Numbered from the stretch's first letter, positions 34,072 to 45,344 are shown. The stretch: DNA of 64,000 bases from Olsenella porci (GCF_009695875.1 NZ_VUNC01000005.1:161475-225474); one strand, 5' to 3'. The notes: generated by a model from the sequence alone, not told the origin. Made by a program: numbers and translations.

Positions 34072-36540
34072 CTACTTGTTAGGCCACTCGCCGGAGACGA
34101 CCGGAGCCAGGTCGCTCGACCAGCAGCCAAGATGGGCATTTGGATTGGCATCGAGCGAGAGGTCCGCAAGAACGCCCGCACGATAGTTCCTGAGCGCGAC
34201 GACCGCGATCATCGCCCCGTTGTCGCCGCAGACCACCATGGGCGGCACGGTCACCCTTACGCCCATGCGCCCAAACCTCTTGCGATAGGCCTCGCGGAGC
34301 TGGGGGTTTGCCGCCACGCCACCGCCAACGCAGAAGTCGGAGACGCCCGTCTCCTCCACCGCGGTCACCGCCTTCGCAACCTGCACGTCGATCACCGCCG
34401 CCTCGAAGGAGGCCGCAAGGTCGGGGAGGTTGATGGGCCTGCCTGCCCGGTTCTCGCCCTCGATGTAGGTGATTACCGCCGTCTTGAGGCCCGAGAGCGA
34501 GAAGCTGTAGTCATGGCTGTGCATCATCGCTCGGGGGAAGTGGATGGCCTTCTTGTTCCCCCTTGCCGCGAGCTTGGAGATGACCGGGCCGCCGGGATAG
34601 CCCAGCCCGAGGGCCTTTGCGACCTTGTCAAACGCCTCCCCCACCGCGTCGTCGATCGTTGCCCCCAAGACCTGATAGTCTCCCCAGCCCCTCACGTGGA
34701 CGAGCATCGTGTTGCCGCCAGAGACCAGGCTGGCCACGAACGGGGGCTGCAGATCCGGAGTCTGGAAGAGGTTTGCCATGAGGTGCCCCTCCAGGTGGTT
34801 GACGGGGGTGAGGGGCAGTCCCGTGGAAGCGCACAGCCCCTTCGCGAACGCAACACCCACCACGAGGGCTCCAACGAGGCCGGGTCCAGCAGTCACGCCA
34901 ACGCACGAGAGGTCCGAGGGCGCCAGGGTGTCCACCCCAAGGTGCGCCCCCGCCTGTGCCATAACCTCCTCGTACACGCCCACGATCGCCTCGACGTGCT
35001 TTCGGCTCGCGATCTCGGGGACGACCCCGCCAAAGCGAGCGTGGAAGTCCACCGAGGTCGCAACCACGTTCGCGCAGATCTCTCCCCTGCCGTTGATGAC
35101 CGCCATGGCCGTCTCGTCACAGGAGGACTCGATGGAGAGGACGAGGGGGCCCGCCGCCTTGATCGCGTCTCGCTCCGCCTGGCTCCGGGGGCGCGGGACG
35201 ATGGGCCAGGGGCGGATGGAGGCGTGGGGCTCCACGTGTTCAAGGGCAAGCCCCTCGGAGGCGCGCAGGGGGAGGTCGGCACGCATCACGAGCGCATCGT
35301 CCCCTTTGTCGTAGTAGTTTGGCCTCAATCCGACCTGTCTGAACCCGAGCCCCTCGTAGAGGGCCCGAGCTGCGGCGTTGCCCTTTGAGACCTCAAGCGA
35401 GACGGTCGATGCCCCCAGCGTCTGGCCGTCGTATGCGATGCGGGAGAGGAGCCTCGTTGCGATTCCCTGGCGTCTGCGGCTTGGGGAGACGACCACCTCG
35501 CTCACCTCGAAGTCCGAGCCGGCGAGCATGCCCCCGGCAAAAGCAATCACCTCGCCCTGGTCGTGGGCGACCCACCAGCTGCGCTGCGGCTGGGACAGCT
35601 CGTCGTAGAACATCCCCTCGGTCCAGGGCGTGTGACCCACGGACGCGTATGCCTCCGCCTCGAGGGCGGCGACGGCGGGAAGGTCGTTCACCGACATGGG
35701 GCGAAGCTGCAGGTGCCGGTCCGCAAGCGCATCTGCGACGCCCGTGACCTCGACGCTCGCGGGCTCGCTCATGCCCAGCCTCTTGCGCTCGTTCTCCTCG
35801 GCGTCCGAGAGCCTCGTGTACACGGGCAGCACAAGGGCGGGGTCGCCATCCCCAACGGGCGGTCGCCAGTCGGGCGCCTCGGCGGACCTCACGAGCCCCT
35901 CGGAGCCGGGATGCCACAGGCGCTCCTCGGCAAAGTGGTCAAACCCAGCCGCCTCGAAGCGGTCCCGGTACTTCTTGAGGCCGTCGCCGGCAAGGAGGAG
36001 GGACGCGGAGTCCGCCCTAGAGCGCAGCGACTCCACCGCAGCGTCAGCCTTCAGCACGACCTCCGCCTCGAACTCCCTATGCGCCCCGGAGCCATCCACG
36101 CGGTATATGCCGGGGTACACCTCGCCCCGCATGGCGTCGCCAATGACGGCAAGCCTTCCGCGATAGCCGTCCTTCCAGACGCCCCAAGCGACCGAGTCGA
36201 GCGTCGACCCCCCGCGAAGGGGGCAACCGATGCCACACGAGATGCCCTTGGCGGTGGCGATGCCTATGCGCACCCCGGTGAACGACCCTGGGCCACGGCC
36301 CACGAGCACCTCGTCCACATCGTTCATCGAGAGGCCCGCTCGCCCCAGGCAGTCGAGGGCGGTCTGCGCCAGCTCGACGTTTGCCTGGCGGCGGCACAGA
36401 TGGTCTCCGCTCGCAAGCATCTCGATGTGCCCGCCTCGCACGCGGGCGACCCCGCATGCGAGCATATCCGTCGAGGTGTCGATGGCCAGGATGGTCCTCT
36501 CGTCCGCCCCGTTCGTGCTCTGGCTGGTTGTCTGGGTCAT
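34072..36540 (-). CDS. tsaD: Triple fusion TsaB-RimI-TsaD (tRNA t6A synthesis plus N-acetyltransferase)
   Basis: An 822-residue protein with three enzymes in a row. Residues 14-250 are TsaB (ILAIDTSTDMLACGV, then VGRGPGSFTGVRIGIATAKG). Residues 275-425 are a RimI-type GNAT acetyltransferase (LEAEAYASVGHTPWTEGMF, VSPSRRRQGIATRLL for acetyl-CoA, LEVSKGNAAARALYEGLGF). Residues 465-815 are TsaD (LSIESSCDETAMAV, metal ligands His582 and His586 in NHLEGHLMAN, SFSLSGLKTAV, and Asp773 in CGDNGAMIA). TsaB, TsaD and TsaE transfer threonylcarbamoyl to A37 of ANN-decoding tRNAs; RimI acetylates ribosomal protein S18 in E. coli. tsaE lies directly upstream. Fusion fixes TsaB:TsaD at 1:1. No frameshift separates the parts. 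Confidence 0.95.
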   Translation of the reverse strand: MTQTTSQSTNGADERTILAIDTSTDMLACGVARVRGGHIEMLASGDHLCRRQANVELAQTALDCLGRAGLSMNDVDEVLVGRGPGSFTGVRIGIATAKGISCGIGCPLRGGSTLDSVAWGVWKDGYRGRLAVIGDAMRGEVYPGIYRVDGSGAHREFEAEVVLKADAAVESLRSRADSASLLLAGDGLKKYRDRFEAAGFDHFAEERLWHPGSEGLVRSAEAPDWRPPVGDGDPALVLPVYTRLSDAEENERKRLGMSEPASVEVTGVADALADRHLQLRPMSVNDLPAVAALEAEAYASVGHTPWTEGMFYDELSQPQRSWWVAHDQGEVIAFAGGMLAGSDFEVSEVVVSPSRRRQGIATRLLSRIAYDGQTLGASTVSLEVSKGNAAARALYEGLGFRQVGLRPNYYDKGDDALVMRADLPLRASEGLALEHVEPHASIRPWPIVPRPRSQAERDAIKAAGPLVLSIESSCDETAMAVINGRGEICANVVATSVDFHARFGGVVPEIASRKHVEAIVGVYEEVMAQAGAHLGVDTLAPSDLSCVGVTAGPGLVGALVVGVAFAKGLCASTGLPLTPVNHLEGHLMANLFQTPDLQPPFVASLVSGGNTMLVHVRGWGDYQVLGATIDDAVGEAFDKVAKALGLGYPGGPVISKLAARGNKKAIHFPRAMMHSHDYSFSLSGLKTAVITYIEGENRAGRPINLPDLAASFEAAVIDVQVAKAVTAVEETGVSDFCVGGGVAANPQLREAYRKRFGRMGVRVTVPPMVVCGDNGAMIAVVALRNYRAGVLADLSLDANPNAHLGCWSSDLAPVVSGEWPNK

Positions 36541-36582
36541 CTCTGCGCCCCTTCTCGACGTCTGGGAGCCAACCCATCCAGT

Positions 36583-37107
36583 CTAGCGCCTGGCGGCCAA
36601 CGCCGCGTCCAGGGCGTCGACCAGCTCCTCGCCACGCCGGTCGTGCGCTTGGAGCCTGATGCGCCGTGGCGGCTCCACCCCCGCGCCCACCTCGTCGTCC
36701 AGGCGGGAGAGGAACACGTCCACGCGCTCGCCCCCGATCTGCTCGGCAAACTGCTCGCCCCACTCGATCACGCAGGGCCCATCGGAGCCGAGGACGTCGA
36801 AGAGCCCCGTGTCGTCCAGTTGGTCCGGGCCGTCGAGGCGGTAGAGGTCAAAGTGGTAGAGGGGTAGCTTGGAGCCCTGGTAGACCATCTCGATGGTGAA
36901 GGTGGGGCTCGTGACGTCGTCCGTCACGCCCATCCCACGGGCTATGCCCTTGGTGAGCTGAGTCTTGCCCGCGCCCAGGTCGCCCGTGAGGACCAGCACG
37001 TCGCCCTCCCCGAGCAGGGTGCCCAGGACCTCCCCGAGCGCGATGGTCGATTCGCGATTGCGGGAAACGTATGTCCCGCGCGCCTCGATGCTAGGTAGCG
37101 CTTCCAT
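36583..37107 (-). CDS. tsaE: tRNA threonylcarbamoyladenosine synthesis ATPase TsaE
   Basis: A 174-residue P-loop ATPase. Walker A GDLGAGKTQLTKG (42-54), the switch region VTSPTFTIEMVYQG and YHFDLYRLDGPDQLDDTG, then VIEWGEQF, are all family hallmarks. It resets the TsaB-TsaD complex during t6A formation. It lies 42 bases before the triple fusion gene in the same run and starts three bases after the glycosylase... stop side of the run, implying co-expression. It is slightly longer than average, with a basic C-terminal tail. Confidence 0.95.
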   Translation of the reverse strand: MEALPSIEARGTYVSRNRESTIALGEVLGTLLGEGDVLVLTGDLGAGKTQLTKGIARGMGVTDDVTSPTFTIEMVYQGSKLPLYHFDLYRLDGPDQLDDTGLFDVLGSDGPCVIEWGEQFAEQIGGERVDVFLSRLDDEVGAGVEPPRRIRLQAHDRRGEELVDALDAALAARR

Positions 37108-37110
37108 CGC

Positions 37111-37719
37111 TTAGTCCTCCTTGGGATGGTCTTTGAGCCACTGGCCGAGAAGTCGGAAGTCGTCGTCCAGGTACTGCTGCCACTCCCTGTGGTACAGGGC
37201 GGCGGCGGGATGGAACACCGGGAGCACGTAGAAGTGCCCCGTCTGGTGAAAGCGCCCGCGCAGCGTCGTTATGCCCTGGTCGGTGCGGAGCACGAAGTGG
37301 GCGGCGAAGTTGCCCAGGCACACGATCACGTCGGGCCAGATGGACCGGATCTGCTCGCGCAGGAACGGCGAGCATGCCTCGATTTCCTCGGGACGCGGGT
37401 TACGGTTTCCGGGCGGGCGGCACTTCACCACGTTGGCAATGTAGACCTCCTCGCGCTTGAGGCCCGCAAGCCCCAAGAGCTGGTCGAGGTTCTTCCCCGC
37501 TGCCCCCACAAAGGGCTCGCCCTGCAGGTCCTCGTTCTTGCCGGGGCCCTCGCCCACGAACATCACGCGGGCATGCGGGTCTCCCACGCCAAAGACGATG
37601 TTGTTTCTCGTCTCCCACAGCGGGCACAGCTCGCAGTTGCCCAGGGTGGCGCGGACCTCCTCCAGTGTCACCTCACGCGGTCCCTGGTGCTTGTGACCGG
37701 CAATGTGCATCACCGACAT
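37111..37719 (-). CDS. Family 4 uracil-DNA glycosylase
   Basis: A 202-residue glycosylase that removes uracil from DNA. Motif A is GEGPGKNEDLQGEPFVGAAG (family 4 usually GEAPG), and the second motif is HPAAAL (family HPSxxL). Cysteines in CELCPLW, VKCRPPGNRNP and EACSPF fit the [4Fe-4S] ligand set. ATG 37719 follows AGGAGG by seven bases; the longer frame to 37869 runs inside alr. It sits between alr and tsaE in the compact minus-strand run, spacing three to ten bases. Confidence 0.92.
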   Translation of the reverse strand: MSVMHIAGHKHQGPREVTLEEVRATLGNCELCPLWETRNNIVFGVGDPHARVMFVGEGPGKNEDLQGEPFVGAAGKNLDQLLGLAGLKREEVYIANVVKCRPPGNRNPRPEEIEACSPFLREQIRSIWPDVIVCLGNFAAHFVLRTDQGITTLRGRFHQTGHFYVLPVFHPAAALYHREWQQYLDDDFRLLGQWLKDHPKED

Positions 37720-37729
37720 GGCCAACCTC

Positions 37730-38890
37730 CTACACAAACACGCGATCCAGGCGCATGCTGCCAAAGTTGCAGGTGACCTCGTAGTTGATGGTGTCGCGGC
37801 GCCTCGCGATCTCGTCCGCCGTGATCTCCTCGTCACCGTCACGACCCATGACCGTGACCAGGTCGCCAACCTTCACCTTCTCGGTCTGGCGGTAGGCGCG
37901 CATGTTGGGGTCGACCGCGAACATGAACTGGTCCATGCAGATGCGGCCGACCTGACGGGTCCTGGCGCCGTTCACGATCACGTCCATGTTGTTGGAGAGG
38001 GAGCGGGCGAGACCATCCGCATACCCAATGGGGACGGTGGCAATCTGGGTGTTGGGTCGCGGGATGCGATAGGTCATCCCGTACCCCACGCCCTCTCCCA
38101 CGCCGGGGGTGGCCACGCGCATCACGCGGGCACGCACACTCATCGCGGGGGTCAGGGCAATGCGCGGCGCGGTCGTCTCGGATGGCTGCAGGCCGTAGAG
38201 GCCGATGCCCACACGGCACATGTCGTTGTGAAGCTCGGGGTGCAGCACGGTGCCCGGGGTGTTGTCGCAGTGCACGAGGCCGACCTCGTATCCGGCGTCG
38301 CGCAGCCTGCCCACGGAGTCCATGAACCGCTTGCTCTGCTGCTTAAAGTCCCAGTCGCCGATAACGTCCGCGGTCGCAAAGTGCGTGAAGGTGCCCGCGC
38401 ACTCAATCCCCCGATGGAATTCAATCGAATGCCTAAACTCCAGGACGTCCTGGGGCATGACGCCGATGCGACTCATCCCGGTGTCGATGGCCAGGTGGTA
38501 CTTGCCCACCTTGTTGGCGGCCACGGCCCTCTCGCCGTAGGCAAGCGCGAACTCGGTGTCGTACACGGCGGGGATGATGTCGTACTCCAGAAGGGTGTCC
38601 AGTGCCTCGAACGGGCACTCGTTGAGCATCAGGATGGGCCACTCGATGCCCGCCTTGCGGAGCTCGACCCCCTCCTTGACCGTGGCGACCGCAAACTGGT
38701 CGGCCCCGGCGGAGTGCATGACCTTGGTGCACTCGACCGCGCCGTGGCCGTAGGCGTCCGCCTTAACCGCGCACATCATCTGGACGCCAGGGGCAAGGAG
38801 CGACTTGAACGCCCTGGTGTTCTTGCGAATCGCGTTGAGGTCGACCTCTATCCAGGCCCACCTGTCCGCGGGATTGTTGAAGCTCGGCAT
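37730..38890 (-). CDS. alr: Alanine racemase
   Basis: A 386-residue PLP enzyme that supplies D-alanine for peptidoglycan. The PLP lysine is Lys43 in AVKADAYGHG. The second catalytic residue is the Tyr of GYGMTYR, and the dimer partner region CMDQFMF is present. The phosphate site appears in DTGMSRIGV. ATG 38890 follows GGAGGATCG; the longer frame to 39175 lies inside nnr. It lies between nnr and the glycosylase in the run that begins with glmM and glmS, all serving the cell envelope. Confidence 0.96.
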   Translation of the reverse strand: MPSFNNPADRWAWIEVDLNAIRKNTRAFKSLLAPGVQMMCAVKADAYGHGAVECTKVMHSAGADQFAVATVKEGVELRKAGIEWPILMLNECPFEALDTLLEYDIIPAVYDTEFALAYGERAVAANKVGKYHLAIDTGMSRIGVMPQDVLEFRHSIEFHRGIECAGTFTHFATADVIGDWDFKQQSKRFMDSVGRLRDAGYEVGLVHCDNTPGTVLHPELHNDMCRVGIGLYGLQPSETTAPRIALTPAMSVRARVMRVATPGVGEGVGYGMTYRIPRPNTQIATVPIGYADGLARSLSNNMDVIVNGARTRQVGRICMDQFMFAVDPNMRAYRQTEKVKVGDLVTVMGRDGDEEITADEIARRRDTINYEVTCNFGSMRLDRVFV

Positions 38891-38906
38891 CGATCCTCCT
38901 CGGTCG

Positions 38907-40565
38907 CTACTCGTCGCCCTTGCCGTCCGCGCCCTCGTCACGCCTTCCCTCGCGGCCAGACTTCGCCGCATCGGGGAAGGCGACCTCCTCCTCAAAGGCG
39001 TCCTCGGCGAGTCCCAGCGCGTCGATGATGTCGCGTGCCATGACCCCTCGGGAGCCATAACGCTCGGCCGCGATGGTTCCGGCGTAGCCGTGCATCTCGC
39101 ACGCCATGGCCGCCAGAAGCGGCAGGTCCTCGTTCTCCACCCCTGTACGGGCGAGAAGCGCCGCGATGACGCCACCCAGGACGTCCCCAGAGCCCGCCGT
39201 GGCGAGCGCCGCGGGGCCCGGCTTGGGAAGAATCGCCACGTCCACGCTCACACACGCCGTTGCGGAACCCTTGGCGACCACGCAGACCTCGCTGCCGCCA
39301 TCGGACCACACGATACGCCTCGCGGCCTCCATCGCGGACGTAAGTGACGTGGGCGGCGTGTCCTGCAAGCCGACGAGACGCGCCAGCTCCATGCGATGCG
39401 GGGTCATGATCAGGGGGGCGTCTCGGCGGAGCAGCTCGGGGAAGTCGTCCACTCGGTTGGAGGTCAGGCGAGAGATGCAGTTGAGGGCATCCGCGTCGAC
39501 CACCAGAGGGCGCTTTCCCGCGAGCAGGGTTGACACGATTCCAACGGTTCCCGAGGTCACCCGCATGCCCGGCCCCACGAGAGTGGCCGAGCGCTTCTCC
39601 GCCAGCTCCGCGACGAGGTCCGCCGCCTTGAGGGAGAAGGTCCCGTCTGCCTCGCAGGGAAGCGCGACCACCGGGATCTCGAGCATCTGCGACTGCACGA
39701 TGGGGGCAATCTGCGCAGGCACCGCGAGCGTGACGTAGCCCGCCCCCGCACGCGCCGCCGCCATCGCCGCCATCATGGGGGCGCCGGGGAAGCGGGAGGA
39801 CCCGCCAACGACCAGCACCGACCCACGGGTGAACTTGTCCACCGCGTTGGAGGGGGGCTCCAGGAGGTCCACGTAGTCGTCCAGGTCGGCACGCCACGCC
39901 ACGGGGTCCGCCTCGCGCACTAGGCGCTCGGTCTGCTCGGCGAGGGGGGCGACCACGATGGCACCGCAGGCGTCACGCCCGCGGTCGGAGAGGAGCCCCG
40001 GCTTGAGCGACAGCATGGTCACCGTGAGGTCGGCAACCACGTACTTGCCGCTGGCAAGCCCGGTCTGGGCGGAGAGCCCGGACGGGACGTCGACCGCGAT
40101 GACATGGGAGCCCGAGGCGTTGACGCTGTCGATCCAGATGTCAAACGGGGCGCGGGGCTCGCCGTGGAAGCCCGTGCCCAGCATGGCGTCGACCACCACG
40201 TCCGAGCCCATGAGCAGGACATCGAGGGTCTCGCGCGGGGGACCGACAACGACCTTGACACCGCTGTCCTGCGCGCTCTTTGCGACGACCCTCGCGATGT
40301 CACCCCTCAGGTCGTCCGGCTCCACGGGAGTCACCACCGTGACGTCAAACCCCTTGCCGTGCAGGTTCTCGGCCGCAACCCAGCCGTCGCCGCCGTTGTT
40401 GCCAAGGCCTGCGAGCACGGTGACGGTGTCGGCGCCCTCCATGCGGGCAACCTCGCTGGCAGCGGCCGCACCGGCACGGTGCATGAGCTCGGAGACGCTC
40501 ACGCCCACCTCGGTGAGTGCCGCCTCCACGCGTCGGACGTCCTCCACGTTAAGTACTGGCTGCAT
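38907..40565 (-). CDS. nnr: Bifunctional NAD(P)H-hydrate epimerase/ADP-dependent dehydratase
   Basis: A 552-residue repair enzyme that restores NAD(P)H from damaged NAD(P)HX. The N-terminal YjeF_N epimerase (about 1-215) has VLAGLGNNGGDGWVAAE. The C-terminal carbohydrate-kinase-like dehydratase (about 235-510) has VVGGSSRFPGAPMMAA and the ATP/ADP-site motif AGSGDVLGGVIAALLA, plus MTPHRMELARL. The last 40 residues are charged and specific to this protein. It lies nine bases after acpS and 16 before alr, in one operon. Confidence 0.95.
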   Translation of the reverse strand: MQPVLNVEDVRRVEAALTEVGVSVSELMHRAGAAAASEVARMEGADTVTVLAGLGNNGGDGWVAAENLHGKGFDVTVVTPVEPDDLRGDIARVVAKSAQDSGVKVVVGPPRETLDVLLMGSDVVVDAMLGTGFHGEPRAPFDIWIDSVNASGSHVIAVDVPSGLSAQTGLASGKYVVADLTVTMLSLKPGLLSDRGRDACGAIVVAPLAEQTERLVREADPVAWRADLDDYVDLLEPPSNAVDKFTRGSVLVVGGSSRFPGAPMMAAMAAARAGAGYVTLAVPAQIAPIVQSQMLEIPVVALPCEADGTFSLKAADLVAELAEKRSATLVGPGMRVTSGTVGIVSTLLAGKRPLVVDADALNCISRLTSNRVDDFPELLRRDAPLIMTPHRMELARLVGLQDTPPTSLTSAMEAARRIVWSDGGSEVCVVAKGSATACVSVDVAILPKPGPAALATAGSGDVLGGVIAALLARTGVENEDLPLLAAMACEMHGYAGTIAAERYGSRGVMARDIIDALGLAEDAFEEEVAFPDAAKSGREGRRDEGADGKGDE

Positions 40566-40574
40566 CTGTTGGAG

Positions 40575-41132
40575 TCACTCCCCCGTCTCGTCGGTCGCGC
40601 CCCCGTCGGAGGGGCCCTCGGCCCCGCCTTCGAGCGTGTCCGCTATTCCATCCTGAAGCATCTCGAGCTCGTCGATCACCGACCGTGCCCGCTTGAAGGA
40701 GGCCTGCATCTCCTGGGCGGGGGTGGGCGTCTCGTCCACCTTGGGGCGCACGGCGTCCGTCACCGCGACGGCATTGGCAACCGCGACCTCGCGGGTGAGG
40801 GAGAGCGAGAGAGCGACCTCCCTCACCCCCTGCTCCCGGGCGACCTCGGCCGCCCGTCCCTCGAGGACGGCCGAGGGGCGGCCGTGCTCGCCCCTCGACA
40901 CCCAGACGTCCTTCAGACCGATTCCGTTCCCAAACCCCGTCCCCAGCGCCTTGAGGACCGCCTCCCTTGCGGCGAAGCGGGCCGCATAGTGCTCAGCGGG
41001 GCGTGCCGTCGACTCGCAGTAGAGACGCTCCTCCTCCGTGAACGCGCGGCGGGCGAGGTTGGGGTGGCGCTCGAGGGCACGCCTCATGCGCTCGATCTCG
41101 AGCATGTCCACCCCTATGCCGGCAAGCTCCAC
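40575..41132 (-). CDS. acpS: Holo-[acyl-carrier-protein] synthase with C-terminal extension
   Basis: A 185-residue protein. The first 125 residues are a complete AcpS: GIGVDMLEIERMRRAL with the Mg ligand Asp, FTEEERLYC, and RFAAREAVLKALGTGF. Thus it transfers phosphopantetheine from CoA to acyl carrier protein. Residues 126-185 are an additional acidic tail (TPTPAQEMQASFKRARSVID, then acidic repeats) not found in E. coli or Bacillus AcpS; a helix is likely. The start is GTG 41132, with GGAG eight bases before, overlapping the glmS stop region. Tight coupling with glmS and nnr is evident. Confidence 0.93.
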   Translation of the reverse strand: MELAGIGVDMLEIERMRRALERHPNLARRAFTEEERLYCESTARPAEHYAARFAAREAVLKALGTGFGNGIGLKDVWVSRGEHGRPSAVLEGRAAEVAREQGVREVALSLSLTREVAVANAVAVTDAVRPKVDETPTPAQEMQASFKRARSVIDELEMLQDGIADTLEGGAEGPSDGGATDETGE

Positions 41133-41137
41133 GTTGC

Positions 41138-42985
<1,848 letters not shown>

Positions 42986-43045
42986 GTGTCAGTCTCCTCC
43001 GGTCGTCACGGTCTCTCTTCACTCCAGTGAATTCTATCGCGGGGG

Positions 43046-44383
43046 CTATGCCTTGAAGGGCTCGAGCGCCTTGATCACGATGTCGTCCGCCTGGCGGCAG
43101 AGCTCCTTCTCGGGCGCCTCGGCGAGGACGCGCACCAGGGGCTCGGTCCCGCTCGCCCTCACGAGCACCCTGCCGTTGCCGGCGAGGAACTCCTCGGCCT
43201 CCTTGACCGCATCGAGCACGGGCTGGGCGGCCATCGCGGCCTCCTTGTCGGTGACCTTCACGTTGACGAGAAGCTGCGGGTAGAGCTTGACGGGCCTGGT
43301 GAGGGCAGAGAGGGGCTCGCGCTCCGCGCGCATGACCTCCATAATGCGCAGGCTAGTCATGATGCCGTCGCCGGTGCACTCGATGTCGCCGAAGATGATG
43401 TGGCCGGACTGCTCGCCGCCAAGGGAGTAGCCGTTCTTGCGCATGCAGGCATACACGTTCTTGTCGCCCACCGCGGTGGTCTCGTAGCTGAGCTTTGCCT
43501 GGTCAAAGGCCTTGAACAGTCCATAGTTAGACATGACCGTGGGAACGACCGTCCCCGCCGCGAGACGACCGTGCTTTGAGAGGTACTTGCCGCACACGTA
43601 CAGGATCAGGTCTCCGTCGACCACGTGCCCGCGCTCATCGACGGCAATGCAGCGGTCAGCGTCGCCGTCGTAGGCAAAGCCCACGTCCAGGCCCTGCTCC
43701 ACCACGTGACGCTGCAGTGCCTCGATGTGGGTGGAACCACAGCTCACGTTGATGTTGAAGCCGTTGGGCGCGTTGTTGATAACCCTGACGTCGGCACCTA
43801 GGGCGTCGAACACGGGCTTGGCGACGCTAGAGGCGGCGCCGTTGGCGCAGTCGATGCCGACCTTGACGCCCTGCAGGGAGAAGTTGGCACTTGCGATGAG
43901 ATAGGCGATGTAGCGGTTGCGGCCCTGCATGTAGTCGACGGTCTGTCCGATTGCCTCTCCGGTTGCGAGGGGCACCTCGACCTTGCCGTCGATGTAATCC
44001 TCAACCTGCTGGAGGACGTCCTCGTCCATCTTGTAGCCCTCGCCGTTGACCAGCTTGATGCCGTTGTCGGTGTAGGGGTTGTGCGACGCGGTGATCATGA
44101 TGCCGCAGTCAAAGCAGCCATCCACCGTCTCGTAGCTCACGCCGGGAGTGGGGATGACATGCAGCATGTACACGTCAGCGCCAGAGGCGACCAGGCCGGA
44201 GGTGAGGGCAGACTCGAACATGTAGCTCGAGCGGCGGGTGTCCTTGCCCAGCACGACGCGCGCCTTCTTGCCAACCCGAGCGCCGTAGTACCAGCCCACG
44301 AATCGCCCGATCTTGTAGGCGTGTTCCACGTTGAGGCCCTCGTTGGCCACTCCCCTGAACCCATCGGTCCCGAAGTACTTCAT
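43046..44383 (-). CDS. glmM: Phosphoglucosamine mutase
   Basis: A 445-residue enzyme converting glucosamine-6-P to glucosamine-1-P for UDP-GlcNAc. It opens KYFGTDGFRGVAN. The phosphoserine loop is MITASHNPYTDNGIK (Ser about 104), the metal loop is DGDADRCIAVD, the sugar loop is GGEQSGHIIF and the phosphate loop is VRASGTEPLVRV. ATG 44383 follows AAAAGGGG. It is the first gene of the run down to tsaD. A GCGTCGC/GCGACGC hairpin lies in its leader at 44410-44430. Confidence 0.97.
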   Translation of the reverse strand: MKYFGTDGFRGVANEGLNVEHAYKIGRFVGWYYGARVGKKARVVLGKDTRRSSYMFESALTSGLVASGADVYMLHVIPTPGVSYETVDGCFDCGIMITASHNPYTDNGIKLVNGEGYKMDEDVLQQVEDYIDGKVEVPLATGEAIGQTVDYMQGRNRYIAYLIASANFSLQGVKVGIDCANGAASSVAKPVFDALGADVRVINNAPNGFNINVSCGSTHIEALQRHVVEQGLDVGFAYDGDADRCIAVDERGHVVDGDLILYVCGKYLSKHGRLAAGTVVPTVMSNYGLFKAFDQAKLSYETTAVGDKNVYACMRKNGYSLGGEQSGHIIFGDIECTGDGIMTSLRIMEVMRAEREPLSALTRPVKLYPQLLVNVKVTDKEAAMAAQPVLDAVKEAEEFLAGNGRVLVRASGTEPLVRVLAEAPEKELCRQADDIVIKALEPFKA

Positions 44384-44447
44384 GGTCGTCCCCTTTTGTA
44401 TCGCCTGATGCGTCGCTGAAAGGGCGACGCCTTCCTGTATACGAAAA

Positions 44448-44479
44448 AGGGGCCTGCCGACCCATTGCGGCAGACCCCT
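44448..44479 (-). terminator. Terminator after rplM-rpsI
   Basis: AGGGGCCTGCCG (44448-44459) pairs with CGGCAGACCCCT (44468-44479) with one mismatch. On the minus strand TTTTTCG follows directly. It separates the ribosomal genes from glmM. Confidence 0.85.
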
Positions 44480-44504
44480 GACGAGGTGCTCGGGTCTCGA
44501 AGGA

Positions 44505-44900
44505 CTAGCGCTTCGAGAACTGCGGGCGCTTGCGAGCCTTCTTCAGGCCGTACTTCTTGCGCTCGACCGCACGGGCGTCACGCGTGAGGAAGCCAGCCTT
44601 CTTGAGATCGGCGCGATACTCGCCGGCCTCGAGGAGGGCACGAGCGATGCCCAGACGAAGGGCGCCGGACTGACCGTTGATGCCGCCACCGGCGCAGTTG
44701 GCCAGGACGTCGAAGCGACCCATGGTGTCGGTCACGCGGAAGGGCGCGCAGGCGTTGTCGACGAGCTGCTGACGGCCAAAGTACTGGGCGGCGTCGCGGC
44801 CGTTGACGGTGATCTTTCCAGTGCCGGGAACGAGGCGCACGCGGGCGGTAGCCTCCTTGCGACGGCCGGTGCCGGTGTAAACAGCGCTGTTGTCAGCCAT
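44505..44900 (-). CDS. rpsI: 30S ribosomal protein S9
   Basis: A 131-residue ribosomal protein. It shows [19 protein letters not shown], the [19 protein letters not shown] core and the invariant tail [12 protein letters not shown], which reaches the P-site tRNA. It begins three bases after rplM ends, the usual rplM-rpsI pair. Confidence 0.97.
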   Translation of the reverse strand: MADNSAVYTGTGRRKEATARVRLVPGTGKITVNGRDAAQYFGRQQLVDNACAPFRVTDTMGRFDVLANCAGGGINGQSGALRLGIARALLEAGEYRADLKKAGFLTRDARAVERKKYGLKKARKRPQFSKR

Positions 44901-44903
44901 CGG

Positions 44904-45344
44904 TTAGGCCCTCCAATCGATCTTGACGGGGTTCTGGGCGGCATGCGGGTGCTCGGGGCCTGCGTAGACCTTGAGCTTGGTGCCCTGCTTGCGGCCAAGG
45001 GTGGTCTTGGGCAGCATGCCCTTCACGGCGTGCTCGACAACGCGCTCGGGGTGCTTCTCCATGGCCTCCTTGAAGCTCTCGGTCTTGAGGCCGCCCAGCC
45101 AGCCAGAGTAGCGCCAGTAGCTCTTGTGCTCGGCCTTGTTGCCGGTGAGCACCACCTTGTCGGCGTTGATGATCACAACGAAGTCGCCGGTGTCGGTGTG
45201 GGGGGTGTACTGGGGCTTGTTCTTGCCGCGCAGGATCATCGCAGCCTTGGTGGCAAGACGGCCGAGGGTAGCGCCCTCAGCGTCGATGAGCACCCACTTG
45301 CGCTCGACCTCGCCCGGCTTGGCGTATTGAGTCGACTTAGTCAC
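44904..45344 (-). CDS. rplM: 50S ribosomal protein L13
   Basis: A 146-residue ribosomal protein with [32 protein letters not shown] and [20 protein letters not shown], as in the family. The start is GTG 45344, five bases after GGAGGAGTCAA. It is the first gene of the L13-S9 pair. Confidence 0.97.
   Translation of the reverse strand: MTKSTQYAKPGEVERKWVLIDAEGATLGRLATKAAMILRGKNKPQYTPHTDTGDFVVIINADKVVLTGNKAEHKSYWRYSGWLGGLKTESFKEAMEKHPERVVEHAVKGMLPKTTLGRKQGTKLKVYAGPEHPHAAQNPVKIDWRA

Noticed and set aside
42986..43045. glmS ribozyme in the glmM-glmS gap
   Set aside because: The gap is only 60 bases and has no ribozyme core; glmS ribozymes are mainly in Firmicutes.
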